From Fermentibacter sp964564435 (lineage in GTDB: Bacteria > Fermentibacterota > Fermentibacteria > Fermentibacterales > Fermentibacteraceae): 64,000 nt of DNA. The stretch spans positions 1 through 64,000 of the forward strand of contig CAZMAT010000008.1 in NCBI GenBank assembly GCA_964564435.1. The letters run 5' to 3'. Position numbers and translations under genes: made by a program. Positions 33,497 through 41,004 of this stretch are shown here, piece by piece (position 1 is the first letter of the stretch; each line of letters opens with the position of its first letter). The notes beneath the pieces were generated by a model that saw only the letters and a program-made list of their open reading frames with translations, had not been told where the DNA came from and did no database searches.

Positions 33497-35363
33497 AGGT
33501 ACGGCCCCCGAGAAGAAGGTCCTGGCGATAGCCGTCCTCAGGGACGGGAAGGTCGTCAACAAGCTCATCCCCGAGAGGGTGCAGATCAGGCTCGGCTCAG
33601 GGTTCAACAACAACATAGCGATCGAGCACCCGGGCATTCCCGAGAGCTTCGTGTTCATCATGCCGGGGCCCGACAGGGACACCTGGGTGCTGAGGCTCTC
33701 GGAGACCATGACCGCGCTGATCACCTCCTCAGACGGCACGAAACTCGACTTCGCCGACCTCAAGGACCTCGGGATCTTCCCAAGGGACGACCAGGGCTTC
33801 TATCTCCTGAACGTGAAGCACGGTGACCAGGGACAGGTCAACATCGGCCCGTATGCCGTCCATTTCGGGTTCATCGCCCCTCCGGAGCGCAGGGAGCCCG
33901 AGAAGCCCGCGCCGAAGGTCGAAAGGACGGCCGAGCAGGCTCCCGTCAAGGACGATCCCAGGGTCCTCAAGATCTCTGTCGAGGCTCACGGGGCCCCCCG
34001 GAGGGACGTCTACCCCAACGCCGGCATAATGACCGTGGGCGAGGCCGACTACAACACCGTGCCCGTGCGCAATGCCGGTCTGCCGAGGATCCACACCCTG
34101 ATGGAGCCGCAGGGCGGCAGGTACGTCCTGCGCCTGATCCCGCAGATCAAGGGCGGGGTCGAGGTGAAGGGCAGCATCATCCCCTTCTCCACTCTCATCG
34201 AGCGCAACCTCATGCGCCAGGAGAAGCCGGGCGACCCCTGGATCTGGGTGATGGACAAGAACGTGTCCGGCGTGATAAGCATCGCCGGCACCGAGGTCTT
34301 CTTCGGCTTCGCCGAACCCCCGAAGGAGGTCGTCCCCAAGGCCCCTCCGAAGCCCGCGGCGATCGAGAAGAAGCCCGTCACCCCCTCCAAGTACTCCTGG
34401 GAGGTGTTCGGCGCCCGACCCCACGACGCCATAGCCTTCAAGGGCCAGGGGGCCGAGAAGAACCGCCTCCAGCTCGTCATGGGATTCGTCCTGTTCTTCT
34501 CGCTCATCGGCGGAGCGGTGTTCGACCGCCTCGTGGTCGTCACCCAGGAGAGCAAGCAGGACATACTGCGCAGGGCGCCGACCGCGAGGGTGGCCAGCCT
34601 GGCCAACCCGCCCCAGACCCAGATCGAGGGCATCGGCGAGGAGATCATCTCCGAGTCCGACATAGGCGAGCAGGTCGGAACCGTGGGCGGGCCCGGCGGA
34701 GGGACACCCGGCGGCGGGGATCCGGGGCCTGCAGGTGTGGCGGCCGGAGCTGCCGCGGGGCAGAGCGTGCTCCAGAACATCGGCTTCGCTGCATACGGCA
34801 CCCAGGGGGCCGGCGGCGGCTCCGGGTTCATCGGAGACCTGCAGTCGGCGGCATCGTCGGGCCTCGGCCTGGCCTCCGGCCAGTCCGGCCAGGCCCTGAT
34901 AGCCGGAGCCGGTGGCGGTGGATCTGGCGGCCTCACCGGGCTGGTCCCCGCCGGCGGCGGAGTCGTCCAGACAGCTGAAACCGTCTCCCAGAGCGACATC
35001 GAAGCAGTCCACAGGGCCGCCCAGGTGAGCTTCTCGGCCACGGGCAGCGGCGAGGCTCTCGATCTCGGCCAGAGGAACATGACCGACATCAGGGGCCGCA
35101 TAAACGTCATCAAGATGAGGATACAGACCGCCTACGAGAGCCTGCTCCGCACGAATCCCATGGCAGGCGGCAACATCTACATCAACTTCTCGATCACGCC
35201 GTCGGGATCCGTGACCGGCGTCAGCGTCAGCGCCCCGGGAGACCTGGCCTCCCTCCAGCCGACCATCCAGGCCGCCGTTGCGGGCCTGAACTTCGGACCT
35301 GCCGAGGGGCAGACCTCGAACCTCGACATATCGGTGCCCTTCAACCTGGTGCCCCCGGAATAG
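33489..35363 (+). CDS. AgmX/PglI (GltG/GltJ)-like trans-envelope protein: FHA-like domains, one TM, Gly-rich linker, TonB-type C-terminus
   Basis: 624 residues. Two similar cytoplasmic beta domains (residues ~10-135 and ~155-280) resemble FHA domains (for example VNIGPYAVHFGFIA and ISIAGTEVFFGFAE at their ends). A Pro/Lys-rich hinge leads to one membrane helix (LQLVMGFVLFFSLIGGAVF, ~327-345). The periplasmic part is a long Gly/Ala-rich linker (~400-500) and a C-terminal domain with IKMRIQTAYESLLRTNP, GNIYINFSITPSGSVTGVSV and LDISVPFNLVPPE, which matches the AgmX/PglI C-terminal family, a relative of the TonB domain. In Myxococcus such proteins couple the Agl motor to outer-membrane parts. The conserved Cys of 'RCYE' is Ala here. 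Confidence 0.82.
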   Translation: MAEGTAPEKKVLAIAVLRDGKVVNKLIPERVQIRLGSGFNNNIAIEHPGIPESFVFIMPGPDRDTWVLRLSETMTALITSSDGTKLDFADLKDLGIFPRDDQGFYLLNVKHGDQGQVNIGPYAVHFGFIAPPERREPEKPAPKVERTAEQAPVKDDPRVLKISVEAHGAPRRDVYPNAGIMTVGEADYNTVPVRNAGLPRIHTLMEPQGGRYVLRLIPQIKGGVEVKGSIIPFSTLIERNLMRQEKPGDPWIWVMDKNVSGVISIAGTEVFFGFAEPPKEVVPKAPPKPAAIEKKPVTPSKYSWEVFGARPHDAIAFKGQGAEKNRLQLVMGFVLFFSLIGGAVFDRLVVVTQESKQDILRRAPTARVASLANPPQTQIEGIGEEIISESDIGEQVGTVGGPGGGTPGGGDPGPAGVAAGAAAGQSVLQNIGFAAYGTQGAGGGSGFIGDLQSAASSGLGLASGQSGQALIAGAGGGGSGGLTGLVPAGGGVVQTAETVSQSDIEAVHRAAQVSFSATGSGEALDLGQRNMTDIRGRINVIKMRIQTAYESLLRTNPMAGGNIYINFSITPSGSVTGVSVSAPGDLASLQPTIQAAVAGLNFGPAEGQTSNLDISVPFNLVPPE

Positions 35364-35376
35364 AAAGGGTGGAGCC

Positions 35377-35730
35377 GTGAAGTACTCCGTCATCCTTCTC
35401 GTGATCGCCGCCCTGGCTGCCGCGCAGCAGGCTCCGATCGCTGTCAGCGAGATGCGTCCTGCGCTCGAGGAGATAAAGGAGGCCATAGTGACCTCCTACG
35501 GGGATCTCCTGGCCGCCGAACCCGGCGCAACCGGCACAGTGACGGTATCGTTCACGATCGTCCCGGGTGGAGCCGTCACCGACGTTTCCGTCACGAGCGA
35601 ACCCGTTCTGGAACCGGTCGCCCGGTCGGCCGAGGAGGCCATGCAGGGCCTCGACTTCGGCCCAGGCCTGGCCGGCGAGCCGCTCAGCATCTCGGTGCCT
35701 TTCAACTGCATCCCGCCCTCCGAGAACTGA
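35377..35730 (+). CDS. Secreted stand-alone AgmX/PglI-type C-terminal domain
   Basis: 117 residues, GTG start with GGTGGAG upstream, 13 bases after the preceding stop. A signal peptide (YSVILLVIAALAAAQQ) is followed by a single domain that copies the C-terminus of the preceding protein: GTVTVSFTIVPGGAVTDVSV and LSISVPFNCIPPSEN correspond to GNIYINFSITPSGSVTGVSV and LDISVPFNLVPPE. It looks like a tandem duplication that became a free periplasmic protein. It may compete with or cap the transducer, or bind the same outer-membrane target. A strong terminator follows. Confidence 0.75.
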   Translation: MKYSVILLVIAALAAAQQAPIAVSEMRPALEEIKEAIVTSYGDLLAAEPGATGTVTVSFTIVPGGAVTDVSVTSEPVLEPVARSAEEAMQGLDFGPGLAGEPLSISVPFNCIPPSEN

Positions 35731-35749
35731 CGGCCCGCAAGGAGAGCCC

Positions 35750-35780
35750 GACGGCCCGGCACCGCGCCGGGCCGTCTTCC
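35750..35780 (+). terminator. Terminator of the Agl/Glt-like operon
   Basis: A perfect 11-bp stem (GACGGCCCGGC / GCCGGGCCGTC) with a 5-base loop, 19 bases after the last stop, followed by TTCC. It marks the end of the 25.6-35.7 kb operon. Confidence 0.7.
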
Positions 35781-35905
35781 ATCCGGTCCCTTCCGGCAGT
35801 GCCAATCTGACCACGGAGGGCGCTGCCTGGCGGTCGATGAGGGCGACCGCGGGCGTGCCGTCATCTGCAGCACAAAGCGGCGCAACCTGATGCCTTTGCC
35901 ATGCC

Positions 35906-35932
35906 GGCATGCCTGAATCTGGCATGCCTTTT
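35906..35932 (+). promoter_or_regulatory. Inverted repeat with TTTT upstream of groES (terminator or heat-shock operator)
   Basis: GGCATGCC occurs twice (35906-35913 and 35921-35928) around a 7-base TGAATCT loop and is followed by TTTT. It can fold as an 8-bp hairpin terminator, but a terminator already lies 130 bases upstream. It also occupies the place where groE operons often carry CIRCE. No CIRCE (TTAGCACTC-N9-GAGTGCTAA) is present. The 274-base spacer holds no gene I can support. Confidence 0.45.
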
Positions 35933-36004
35933 GCTCATTAGCGGTACGAAGTCCCCGGATAGCTGGTCGAGTAAGGAACACTCTGGCGAAAGGAGCCGAG
36001 AAGC

Positions 36005-36307
36005 ATGTCGAGCACCAAGGTGCGTCCCATGTTCGACAGGGTCCTCGTTAAGCGCGAGGAGCCGCAGGAAATCCTCAAGGGCGGGATCGTCCTCCCCGAT
36101 ACGGCCAAGGAGAAGCCTCTCGAGGGCACCGTGATCGCAGTGGGAGCGGGCAGGCGCAACGAGGACGGAGACGCATTCCTGGCCCCGGTGGTCAAGGCCG
36201 GCGACCGCGTCCTCATCGGCAAGTATTCCGGCACGGAAGTGAAGATCGACGGCGAGGAGTACGTGATCGTCCGCGAGGATGACATCCTGGCCGTAATCGA
36301 AGCATAG
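36005..36307 (+). CDS. groS: Co-chaperonin GroES (Hsp10)
   Basis: 100 residues, ATG with AGGAG upstream. It carries the family's opening VRPMFDRVLVKREEPQE, a mobile loop that contacts GroEL (LKGGIVLPDTAKEKPLEG, ~22-39) and the closing YVIVREDDILAVIE. GroES caps the GroEL cage during protein folding in the cytosol. Length is normal. groEL starts 12 bases downstream with a strong AGGAGG. Confidence 0.96.
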   Translation: MSSTKVRPMFDRVLVKREEPQEILKGGIVLPDTAKEKPLEGTVIAVGAGRRNEDGDAFLAPVVKAGDRVLIGKYSGTEVKIDGEEYVIVREDDILAVIEA

Positions 36308-36319
36308 GAGGACATGAAG

Positions 36320-37945
36320 ATGGCAGCCAAGCAGCTCAAGTACGACCAGGAAGCCAGGCAGGCCATCCTCGCCGGCGTGGAGAAGCTGTCCCGCGCGGTG
36401 AAGGTCACGCTGGGCCCGAAGGGCAGGAACGTAGTACTGGAGAAGAAGTGGGGATCCCCCTCGATCACGAAGGACGGCGTCACCGTTGCCAAGGAGATCG
36501 AGCTCCCCGACAAGTTCGAGAACATCGGCGCTCAGCTAATCCGTGAAGTCGCGAGCAAGACCAGCGACAACGCCGGCGACGGAACCACCACCGCCACCCT
36601 CCTCGCCGAGTGCGTCTATCGCGAAGGCCTCAAGAACGTGACGGCCGGCGCGAATCCCATGGCGCTCAAGAGGGGCGTCGACAAGGCCGTCGAAACCGTC
36701 ATAGCCGAGCTCAAGACGCTCTCCAAGGAGGTCAAGGGCCGCGAGGAGATCCGCCAGGTAGCCTCCATCTCCGCCAACAACGACGAGGAGATCGGCAACA
36801 TCATCGCCGACGCGATGGAGAAGGTGGGCAAGGACGGCACCATCTCGGTCGAGGAGGCCAAGTCGATGGTGACCACTCTCGACGTCGTCGAGGGCATGCA
36901 GTTCGACCGCGGATACCTCAGCCCCTACTTCGTCACGGACGCCGAGGCCATGGAGTGCGTCCTCGAGGACGTCTTCATCCTCATCCACGAGAAGAAGATA
37001 TCCAACATCAAGGACATCCTCCCGATCCTCGAGAAGATCGCCCAGCTCGGCAAGCCACTCCTGATCATCGCCGAGGACGTCGAGGGCGAGGCCCTCGCCA
37101 CCCTCGTCGTGAACAAGGTCCGCGGCATGCTGCATGTCGCCGCCGTGAAGGCCCCGGGCTACGGCGACCGCCGCAAGGCCATGCTCGAGGACATCGCCGT
37201 CCTGACCGGCGGCCGCGCCATAACCGAAGACCTGGGCATCAAGCTCGAGAACATCACCCTCCAGGACCTCGGCAAGGCCAAGCGCATAACGATCGACAAG
37301 GACAACACCACGATAGTCGAGGGCGCAGGCGCCACCGACGCCATCAAGGGCCGCGTCAACCAGATCCGCAAGCAGATCGAGGACACGACCTCCGACTACG
37401 ATCGCGAGAAGCTCCAGGAGAGGCTCGCGAAGCTGGCGGGCGGCGTGGCCAGGGTGAACGTGGGCGCCGCCACCGAGACCGAGATGAAGGAGAAGAAGGC
37501 TCGCGTCGAGGATGCCCTCCACGCAACCCGTGCCGCAGTCGAGGAAGGCATCGTCCCCGGCGGCGGAGTCGCCCTCATCAGGTGCGAGGCCGCTCTCGAC
37601 AAGATGAACCTCGATGGCGACGAGAAGACGGGGGCGGAAATCATACGCCGCTGCCTGAACGAGCCCCTGCGCCAGCTCGTCGTGAACGCCGGGCTCGAGG
37701 GCGCCATAGTCGTCGAGAAGGTCAGGTCGCTCGGCGGCAGCATGGGCCTCAACGTCCAGTCGAACGAGTACGTCGACATGTTCGAAGCCGGCATCGTCGA
37801 CCCCACGATGGTCACCAGGACGGCCCTGCAGAACGCCTCGAGCATCGCCGGCCTCCTGATCACCACCGAGTGCCTCATCGCCGAGATCCCCGAGCCCGAG
37901 AAGGCTCCCGCCCCCGGCGGCGGCGGCATGGGGGACATGTACTAG
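36320..37945 (+). CDS. groL: Chaperonin GroEL (Hsp60)
   Basis: 541 residues from the second ATG (36320), which is eight bases from AGGAGG and gives the canonical MAAKQLKYD start; the ATG at 36314 is too close to the ribosome-binding site. Family motifs are present: VTLGPKGRNVVLEKKWGSP, DGTTTATLLAE (ATP site), GYLSPYFVT, and the C-terminal GGGGMGDMY tail, a form of the flexible Gly-Met repeat. GroEL folds cytosolic proteins with ATP and GroES. No second copy is in the window. Codon use is more regular than in the neighbours, as expected for a highly expressed gene. Confidence 0.97.
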   Translation: MAAKQLKYDQEARQAILAGVEKLSRAVKVTLGPKGRNVVLEKKWGSPSITKDGVTVAKEIELPDKFENIGAQLIREVASKTSDNAGDGTTTATLLAECVYREGLKNVTAGANPMALKRGVDKAVETVIAELKTLSKEVKGREEIRQVASISANNDEEIGNIIADAMEKVGKDGTISVEEAKSMVTTLDVVEGMQFDRGYLSPYFVTDAEAMECVLEDVFILIHEKKISNIKDILPILEKIAQLGKPLLIIAEDVEGEALATLVVNKVRGMLHVAAVKAPGYGDRRKAMLEDIAVLTGGRAITEDLGIKLENITLQDLGKAKRITIDKDNTTIVEGAGATDAIKGRVNQIRKQIEDTTSDYDREKLQERLAKLAGGVARVNVGAATETEMKEKKARVEDALHATRAAVEEGIVPGGGVALIRCEAALDKMNLDGDEKTGAEIIRRCLNEPLRQLVVNAGLEGAIVVEKVRSLGGSMGLNVQSNEYVDMFEAGIVDPTMVTRTALQNASSIAGLLITTECLIAEIPEPEKAPAPGGGGMGDMY

Positions 37946-38035
37946 AGATGACGGCATCCGGCTTCCGGCATCCGGCGTCCGGAGCTGCTGATCCGGACTG
38001 ACGGGACGCGGGAGAAACCGGCAGGTTCGTAGAGC

Positions 38036-38063
38036 GGAGCCCGGGGCGCGAGCCTCGGGCTCC
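38036..38063 (+). terminator. Terminator-like hairpin after groEL
   Basis: A 12-bp stem (GGAGCCCGGGGC paired with GCCTCGGGCTCC, one G-U) closed by a GCGA tetraloop, 90 bases after groEL. The bases after it (CCGCATTC) have no U-run. Between groEL and the hairpin are several short CCGG-containing repeats (37958-37982). Confidence 0.5.
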
Positions 38064-38146
38064 CCGCATTCAGGACCGCATTCGACCGGCCCGGATCCGG
38101 GGTGTCGACGGGGAAGGACCCGGGACCCACAATCCGTGCCGGCGGC

Positions 38147-38152
38147 TATATT
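38147..38152 (+). promoter_or_regulatory. -10-like element upstream of hutH
   Basis: TATATT in the sequence GGCGGCTATATTAGCGG, the only AT-rich patch in the 234-base groEL-hutH spacer and 27 bases before the hutH start codon. No convincing -35 is found 16-18 bases upstream. Confidence 0.35.
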
Positions 38153-38179
38153 AGCGGACACATCATCCGGAAGGTCGGA

Positions 38180-39724
38180 ATGTCCACGATCACCATGGAA
38201 TGCAGCGGAATCGGGTTCGCGCAGGTCGAGTCGGCCCGGGCCGGCGTCATGGCCGCGCTGGGTCCCCGGGCCCGCGAAGCGGTAGCGGTGTCGAGAGCCG
38301 CCATTGAGTCGGCGCTGTCGGATGTGCGCCCCACCTACGGGGTCAACACCGGCTTCGGCAGGATGGCCTCGACCGTGATAGACGGCGATTCGCTCGCTGA
38401 GCTCCAGCGCAACCTGCTCCTGAGCCATGCGTGCGGTACGGGCCCGTTCGTGCCTCCCGACATCGTGCGGGTGGCCATGGTCCTGCGGGCGGCATCGCTG
38501 GCCCGAGGGAGGTCCGGCATACGGCAGGAGACGCTCGACTGCCTGCTGTCGGTCTACAACGCCGGGATCATCCCCGCCGTCCCCTCCAGGGGTTCGCTGG
38601 GAGCGTCTGGTGACCTGGCTCCGCTCGCTCACATGTGCCTCCCGCTCATCGGAGAGGGAGAGGTGCTCGGCGATGGGGAGGGCACAATTCCGGGCGCATC
38701 CGCCCTGGCCACCGCCGGAATCGCCCCCGTGGTGCTCCAGGCCAAGGAGGGGCTTGCCCTCATCAACGGCACCCCCTTCCTGACGGCGTATGCCGCCTGT
38801 GCGCTCCTCGACCTGGCCTCGCTGGCCGACGCCGCGGACATGGCGGCGGCGATGACGTCGGAGGTCCTGCTCGCTACCACATCGGCATTCGACGAGGAGC
38901 TGGTCGCCCTGAGGCCCCACAAGGGCGCCGCGGCATCTGCCGCGAACCTCCGGGCTGCACTGGCCGGAAGCTCCATCGTCGAGTCCCACAGGGACTGCCC
39001 CCGGGTGCAGGATGCCTATTCCATCCGCTGCACCCCGCAGATACACGGAGCCTCCCGCGACGCCGCCGCCTTCGCGGCGGGTACGGTGGCGGTCGAGATG
39101 GCGTCCGTGACGGACAACCCGCTGATGATGACGGACGGATCCTTCAGGAGCTGCGGCAACTTCCACGGCCAGCCCGTCGCCCTTGCGGCCGACCTGCTGT
39201 GCATGGCCGCCTCCGAGCTGGGCTCGGTGTCCGAGAGGCGCATCGAGAGGCTCCTGAATCCAGACCTGAGCGGGCTGCCGGCCTTCCTCGCCGCCAGGCC
39301 CGGCCTCGACTCGGGCCTGATGATCGCCCAGTACACTGCGGCCGCTCTCGCCAGCGAGAACAAGGTCCTGAGCCATCCCGCCTGCGTCGACAGCATCCCT
39401 GTCAGCGGAGCGCAGGAGGACCACGTCTCGATGGGCTCGATCTCGTCCCGGAAGGCGATGGAGATCGTGACGAACGTCCGCTACATCGTCGCCACGGAGC
39501 TCTACTGCGCATTCAGGGCCTACTCGATGCTGGGCAGGACCGGGCCCGGACGTGGCACTGCAGCTGCATTCGACGCACTGTCAGCCGTCATCGACGGAGA
39601 CGTGAGGGACAGGCGGTTCGACCCGGAGATCAGGGCCGTCGACAGGCTCGTCGCGTCGGGCGCCTTCGGCCGGATCCTGTCGGACTGCGGCGGCACCCCC
39701 TGCAGGAGCATCCTGGGAGGTTAG
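38180..39724 (+). CDS. hutH: Histidine ammonia-lyase
   Basis: 514 residues; the ATG at 38180 has GGAAGG five bases upstream. The autocatalytic MIO prosthetic group is formed from Ala-Ser-Gly in GSLGASGDLAPLAH, at residues 142-144, the same numbering as in the Pseudomonas enzyme. Other family segments are YGVNTGFG (~50-57), QDAYSIRCTPQIHGASRD and VSGAQEDHVSMGS. It removes ammonia from L-histidine to give urocanate, the first step of histidine degradation. A tyrosine or phenylalanine lyase of the same family is less likely given the YGVNTGFG and IHGASRD context. The later step, FtcD, is encoded at 18401-20110. Normal length. Confidence 0.92.
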   Translation: MSTITMECSGIGFAQVESARAGVMAALGPRAREAVAVSRAAIESALSDVRPTYGVNTGFGRMASTVIDGDSLAELQRNLLLSHACGTGPFVPPDIVRVAMVLRAASLARGRSGIRQETLDCLLSVYNAGIIPAVPSRGSLGASGDLAPLAHMCLPLIGEGEVLGDGEGTIPGASALATAGIAPVVLQAKEGLALINGTPFLTAYAACALLDLASLADAADMAAAMTSEVLLATTSAFDEELVALRPHKGAAASAANLRAALAGSSIVESHRDCPRVQDAYSIRCTPQIHGASRDAAAFAAGTVAVEMASVTDNPLMMTDGSFRSCGNFHGQPVALAADLLCMAASELGSVSERRIERLLNPDLSGLPAFLAARPGLDSGLMIAQYTAAALASENKVLSHPACVDSIPVSGAQEDHVSMGSISSRKAMEIVTNVRYIVATELYCAFRAYSMLGRTGPGRGTAAAFDALSAVIDGDVRDRRFDPEIRAVDRLVASGAFGRILSDCGGTPCRSILGG

Positions 39725-40076
39725 GGGGAAGGCAGCAGGAGGAAACATCGATGGACGGGATGGGGAGGATAGGGAAGAGGGAAGAGGTTGGAGGGGAGGA
39801 AGTCGAAGGAGCTGAAGGCGTTCTGTGCGGCTATTCCACGAAGTGGATGTTCTCGAAGAGAATGCAGGCAGCCGTCAGGGATCCACGAAGTGGATGTTCT
39901 CGAAGAGAATGCNNNNNNNNNNNNNNNNNNNNNNNNNNNNNNNNNNNNNNNNNNNNNNNNNNNNNNNNNNNNNNNNNNNNNNNNNNNNNNNNNNNNNNNN
40001 NNNNNNNNNNNNGAGAATGCCGGCAGCCGTCAGGGATCCACGAAGTGGATGTTCTCGAAGAGAATGCCGGCAGCCG
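39725..40076. other. Gene-free stretch: repeat array and assembly gap
   Basis: After hutH there are about 110 bases rich in GGA/GAGG with no supported gene. A 47-bp tandem repeat and 100 N (39913-40012) follow. Frames that cross the N run are artefacts. Confidence 0.8.
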
Positions 40077-40095
40077 TCAGGGATCCACGAAGTGG
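39835..40095. repeat. 47-bp tandem repeat array interrupted by a 100-N gap
   Basis: Copies begin with CCACGAAGTGG at 39836, 39883, 40038 and 40085. Spacing is exactly 47 bases on each side of the gap, and copies are identical except for GCAGG versus GCCGG. Each unit holds two small hairpins with GAA (TTC on the other strand) loops: ATCCAC-GAA-GTGGAT and TTCTC-GAA-GAGAA. The visible distance across the gap (155) is not a multiple of 47, as expected for a gap of unknown length. The last partial copy encodes the C-terminus of the minus-strand gene at 40077-40478. Confidence 0.9.
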
Positions 40096-40478
40096 TACAC
40101 CCTCGTGTGATCCAGGATCCAGGACGCGACGCGGTCGTCGGCCCAGCCCTCGCCCATCATCGACAGGGCGGAGGCCAGGTCGGCCTCGGTAAGCCTGAGC
40201 CTGCTGCCCGGGATGTCCACGCAGATGCCCATGACGGGCCATCCCGCCTGGATGCTGTCCACAACCGTGAACACGATTCCGCCATACCTCTTCAGCAGGG
40301 TGTCGCCTTCGGCGAGCGATCCCTCGATGCCGATCACGATGGCCGTATCCAGGATCGACGCCGAATCCGCGGGCACGCCCACGAGCCTCAGGTCGTCTAT
40401 GATGTCGCCATGCGCCGTCCCCGCAAGGCAGGGAACCAGCGCCAGGAGCAGGCAGGCGGGCGTACAGCGGCAGTTCAT
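40077..40478 (-). CDS. Small exported protein of unknown function
   Basis: 133 residues from the ATG at 40478, which opens a signal peptide (CTPACLLLALVPCLAGTAHG). The frame continues upstream to 40814, but that part is antisense to another gene and rejected. The mature protein (~110 residues) contains IVIGIEGSLAEGDTLLKRYG and VMGICVDIPGSRLRLTEADL, and ends HTRVYHFVDP. The last residues are encoded within the last copy of the 47-bp repeat. No ribosome-binding site of strength is visible. No family recognised. Confidence 0.55.
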   Translation of the reverse strand: MNCRCTPACLLLALVPCLAGTAHGDIIDDLRLVGVPADSASILDTAIVIGIEGSLAEGDTLLKRYGGIVFTVVDSIQAGWPVMGICVDIPGSRLRLTEADLASALSMMGEGWADDRVASWILDHTRVYHFVDP

Positions 40479-40554
40479 CGTGGGGAACAGATAACACCTG
40501 CGGAACGTCCTGAAAAGGCTTGACCGCGGGTCTCCGCACCGACACCTTCCAGGT

Positions 40555-41004
40555 ATGAATACGCTCATCGCCGTACTGGCACTGCTCCAGCAGCCGGGTG
40601 ACCGCATCCCAGGGGACCTGCTGCTGCTCGATTCCGGAATGGCCGGTCTCTTCGACGCATACCTCGAGGCCGTGCCCGAGTGCCCTGCGCGCGGGGACAC
40701 CCCCGTCAGGTTCTGGCTGCTCGACCTCGCGGAGTCCCGCGCATCGGCCGGCCTCCGGAACGCGGTGCACCTGGTCGGCAGAACCCGGGATCCCGATTTA
40801 CGATCAGCCCTCAAGAGTTATCTTTGGACCTGTTCGGCCTGCCTCGACTCCTTCTCGGACGTGAGGGAGATGTACCGCGCCCCCGCTCCACCGGATTCCG
40901 CGGGAGCCACGGAGGCCGAGGACGGGCTCTTCGAAAGAGACCAAGCCTGGCTCGACGCCGGGTCCGCACTTTTCGCGCTTCTCGCGGAAGAGGGATGGAG
41001 ATGA
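40555..41004 (+). CDS. Hypothetical protein coupled to pdxS
   Basis: 149 residues. No family recognised. The N-terminus (MNTLIAVLALLQQPGD) is mildly hydrophobic but short for a signal peptide. The rest is an acidic, helix-rich domain with a CSAC pair around residue 92 and a Pro/Ala linker. Its TGA stop overlaps the ATG of pdxS, which supports it as a real gene. A TTGACC at 40520-40525 is a possible -35, without a good -10. Confidence 0.5.
   Translation: MNTLIAVLALLQQPGDRIPGDLLLLDSGMAGLFDAYLEAVPECPARGDTPVRFWLLDLAESRASAGLRNAVHLVGRTRDPDLRSALKSYLWTCSACLDSFSDVREMYRAPAPPDSAGATEAEDGLFERDQAWLDAGSALFALLAEEGWR

Noticed and set aside
35731..36004. CIRCE element upstream of groES
   Set aside because: The consensus TTAGCACTC-N9-GAGTGCTAA was looked for and is not there; only the GGCATGCC inverted repeat is.
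36536..39424. 962-codon minus-strand frame opposite groEL and hutH
   Set aside because: Both sense genes are certain; the antisense product is low-complexity and spans two unrelated genes and their terminator.
39835..40095. CRISPR array
   Set aside because: The 47-bp units follow one another with no unique spacers, copies are direct tandem repeats, and no cas genes are present.
38635..40110. Frame that reads from hutH through the N run into the repeats
   Set aside because: It overlaps hutH in another frame and includes unknown residues across the gap; not a protein.
40479..40814. Extension of the small exported protein to 245 residues
   Set aside because: The upstream part is antisense to the hypothetical gene coupled to pdxS and is Arg/Ser-rich; the signal peptide begins at 40478.
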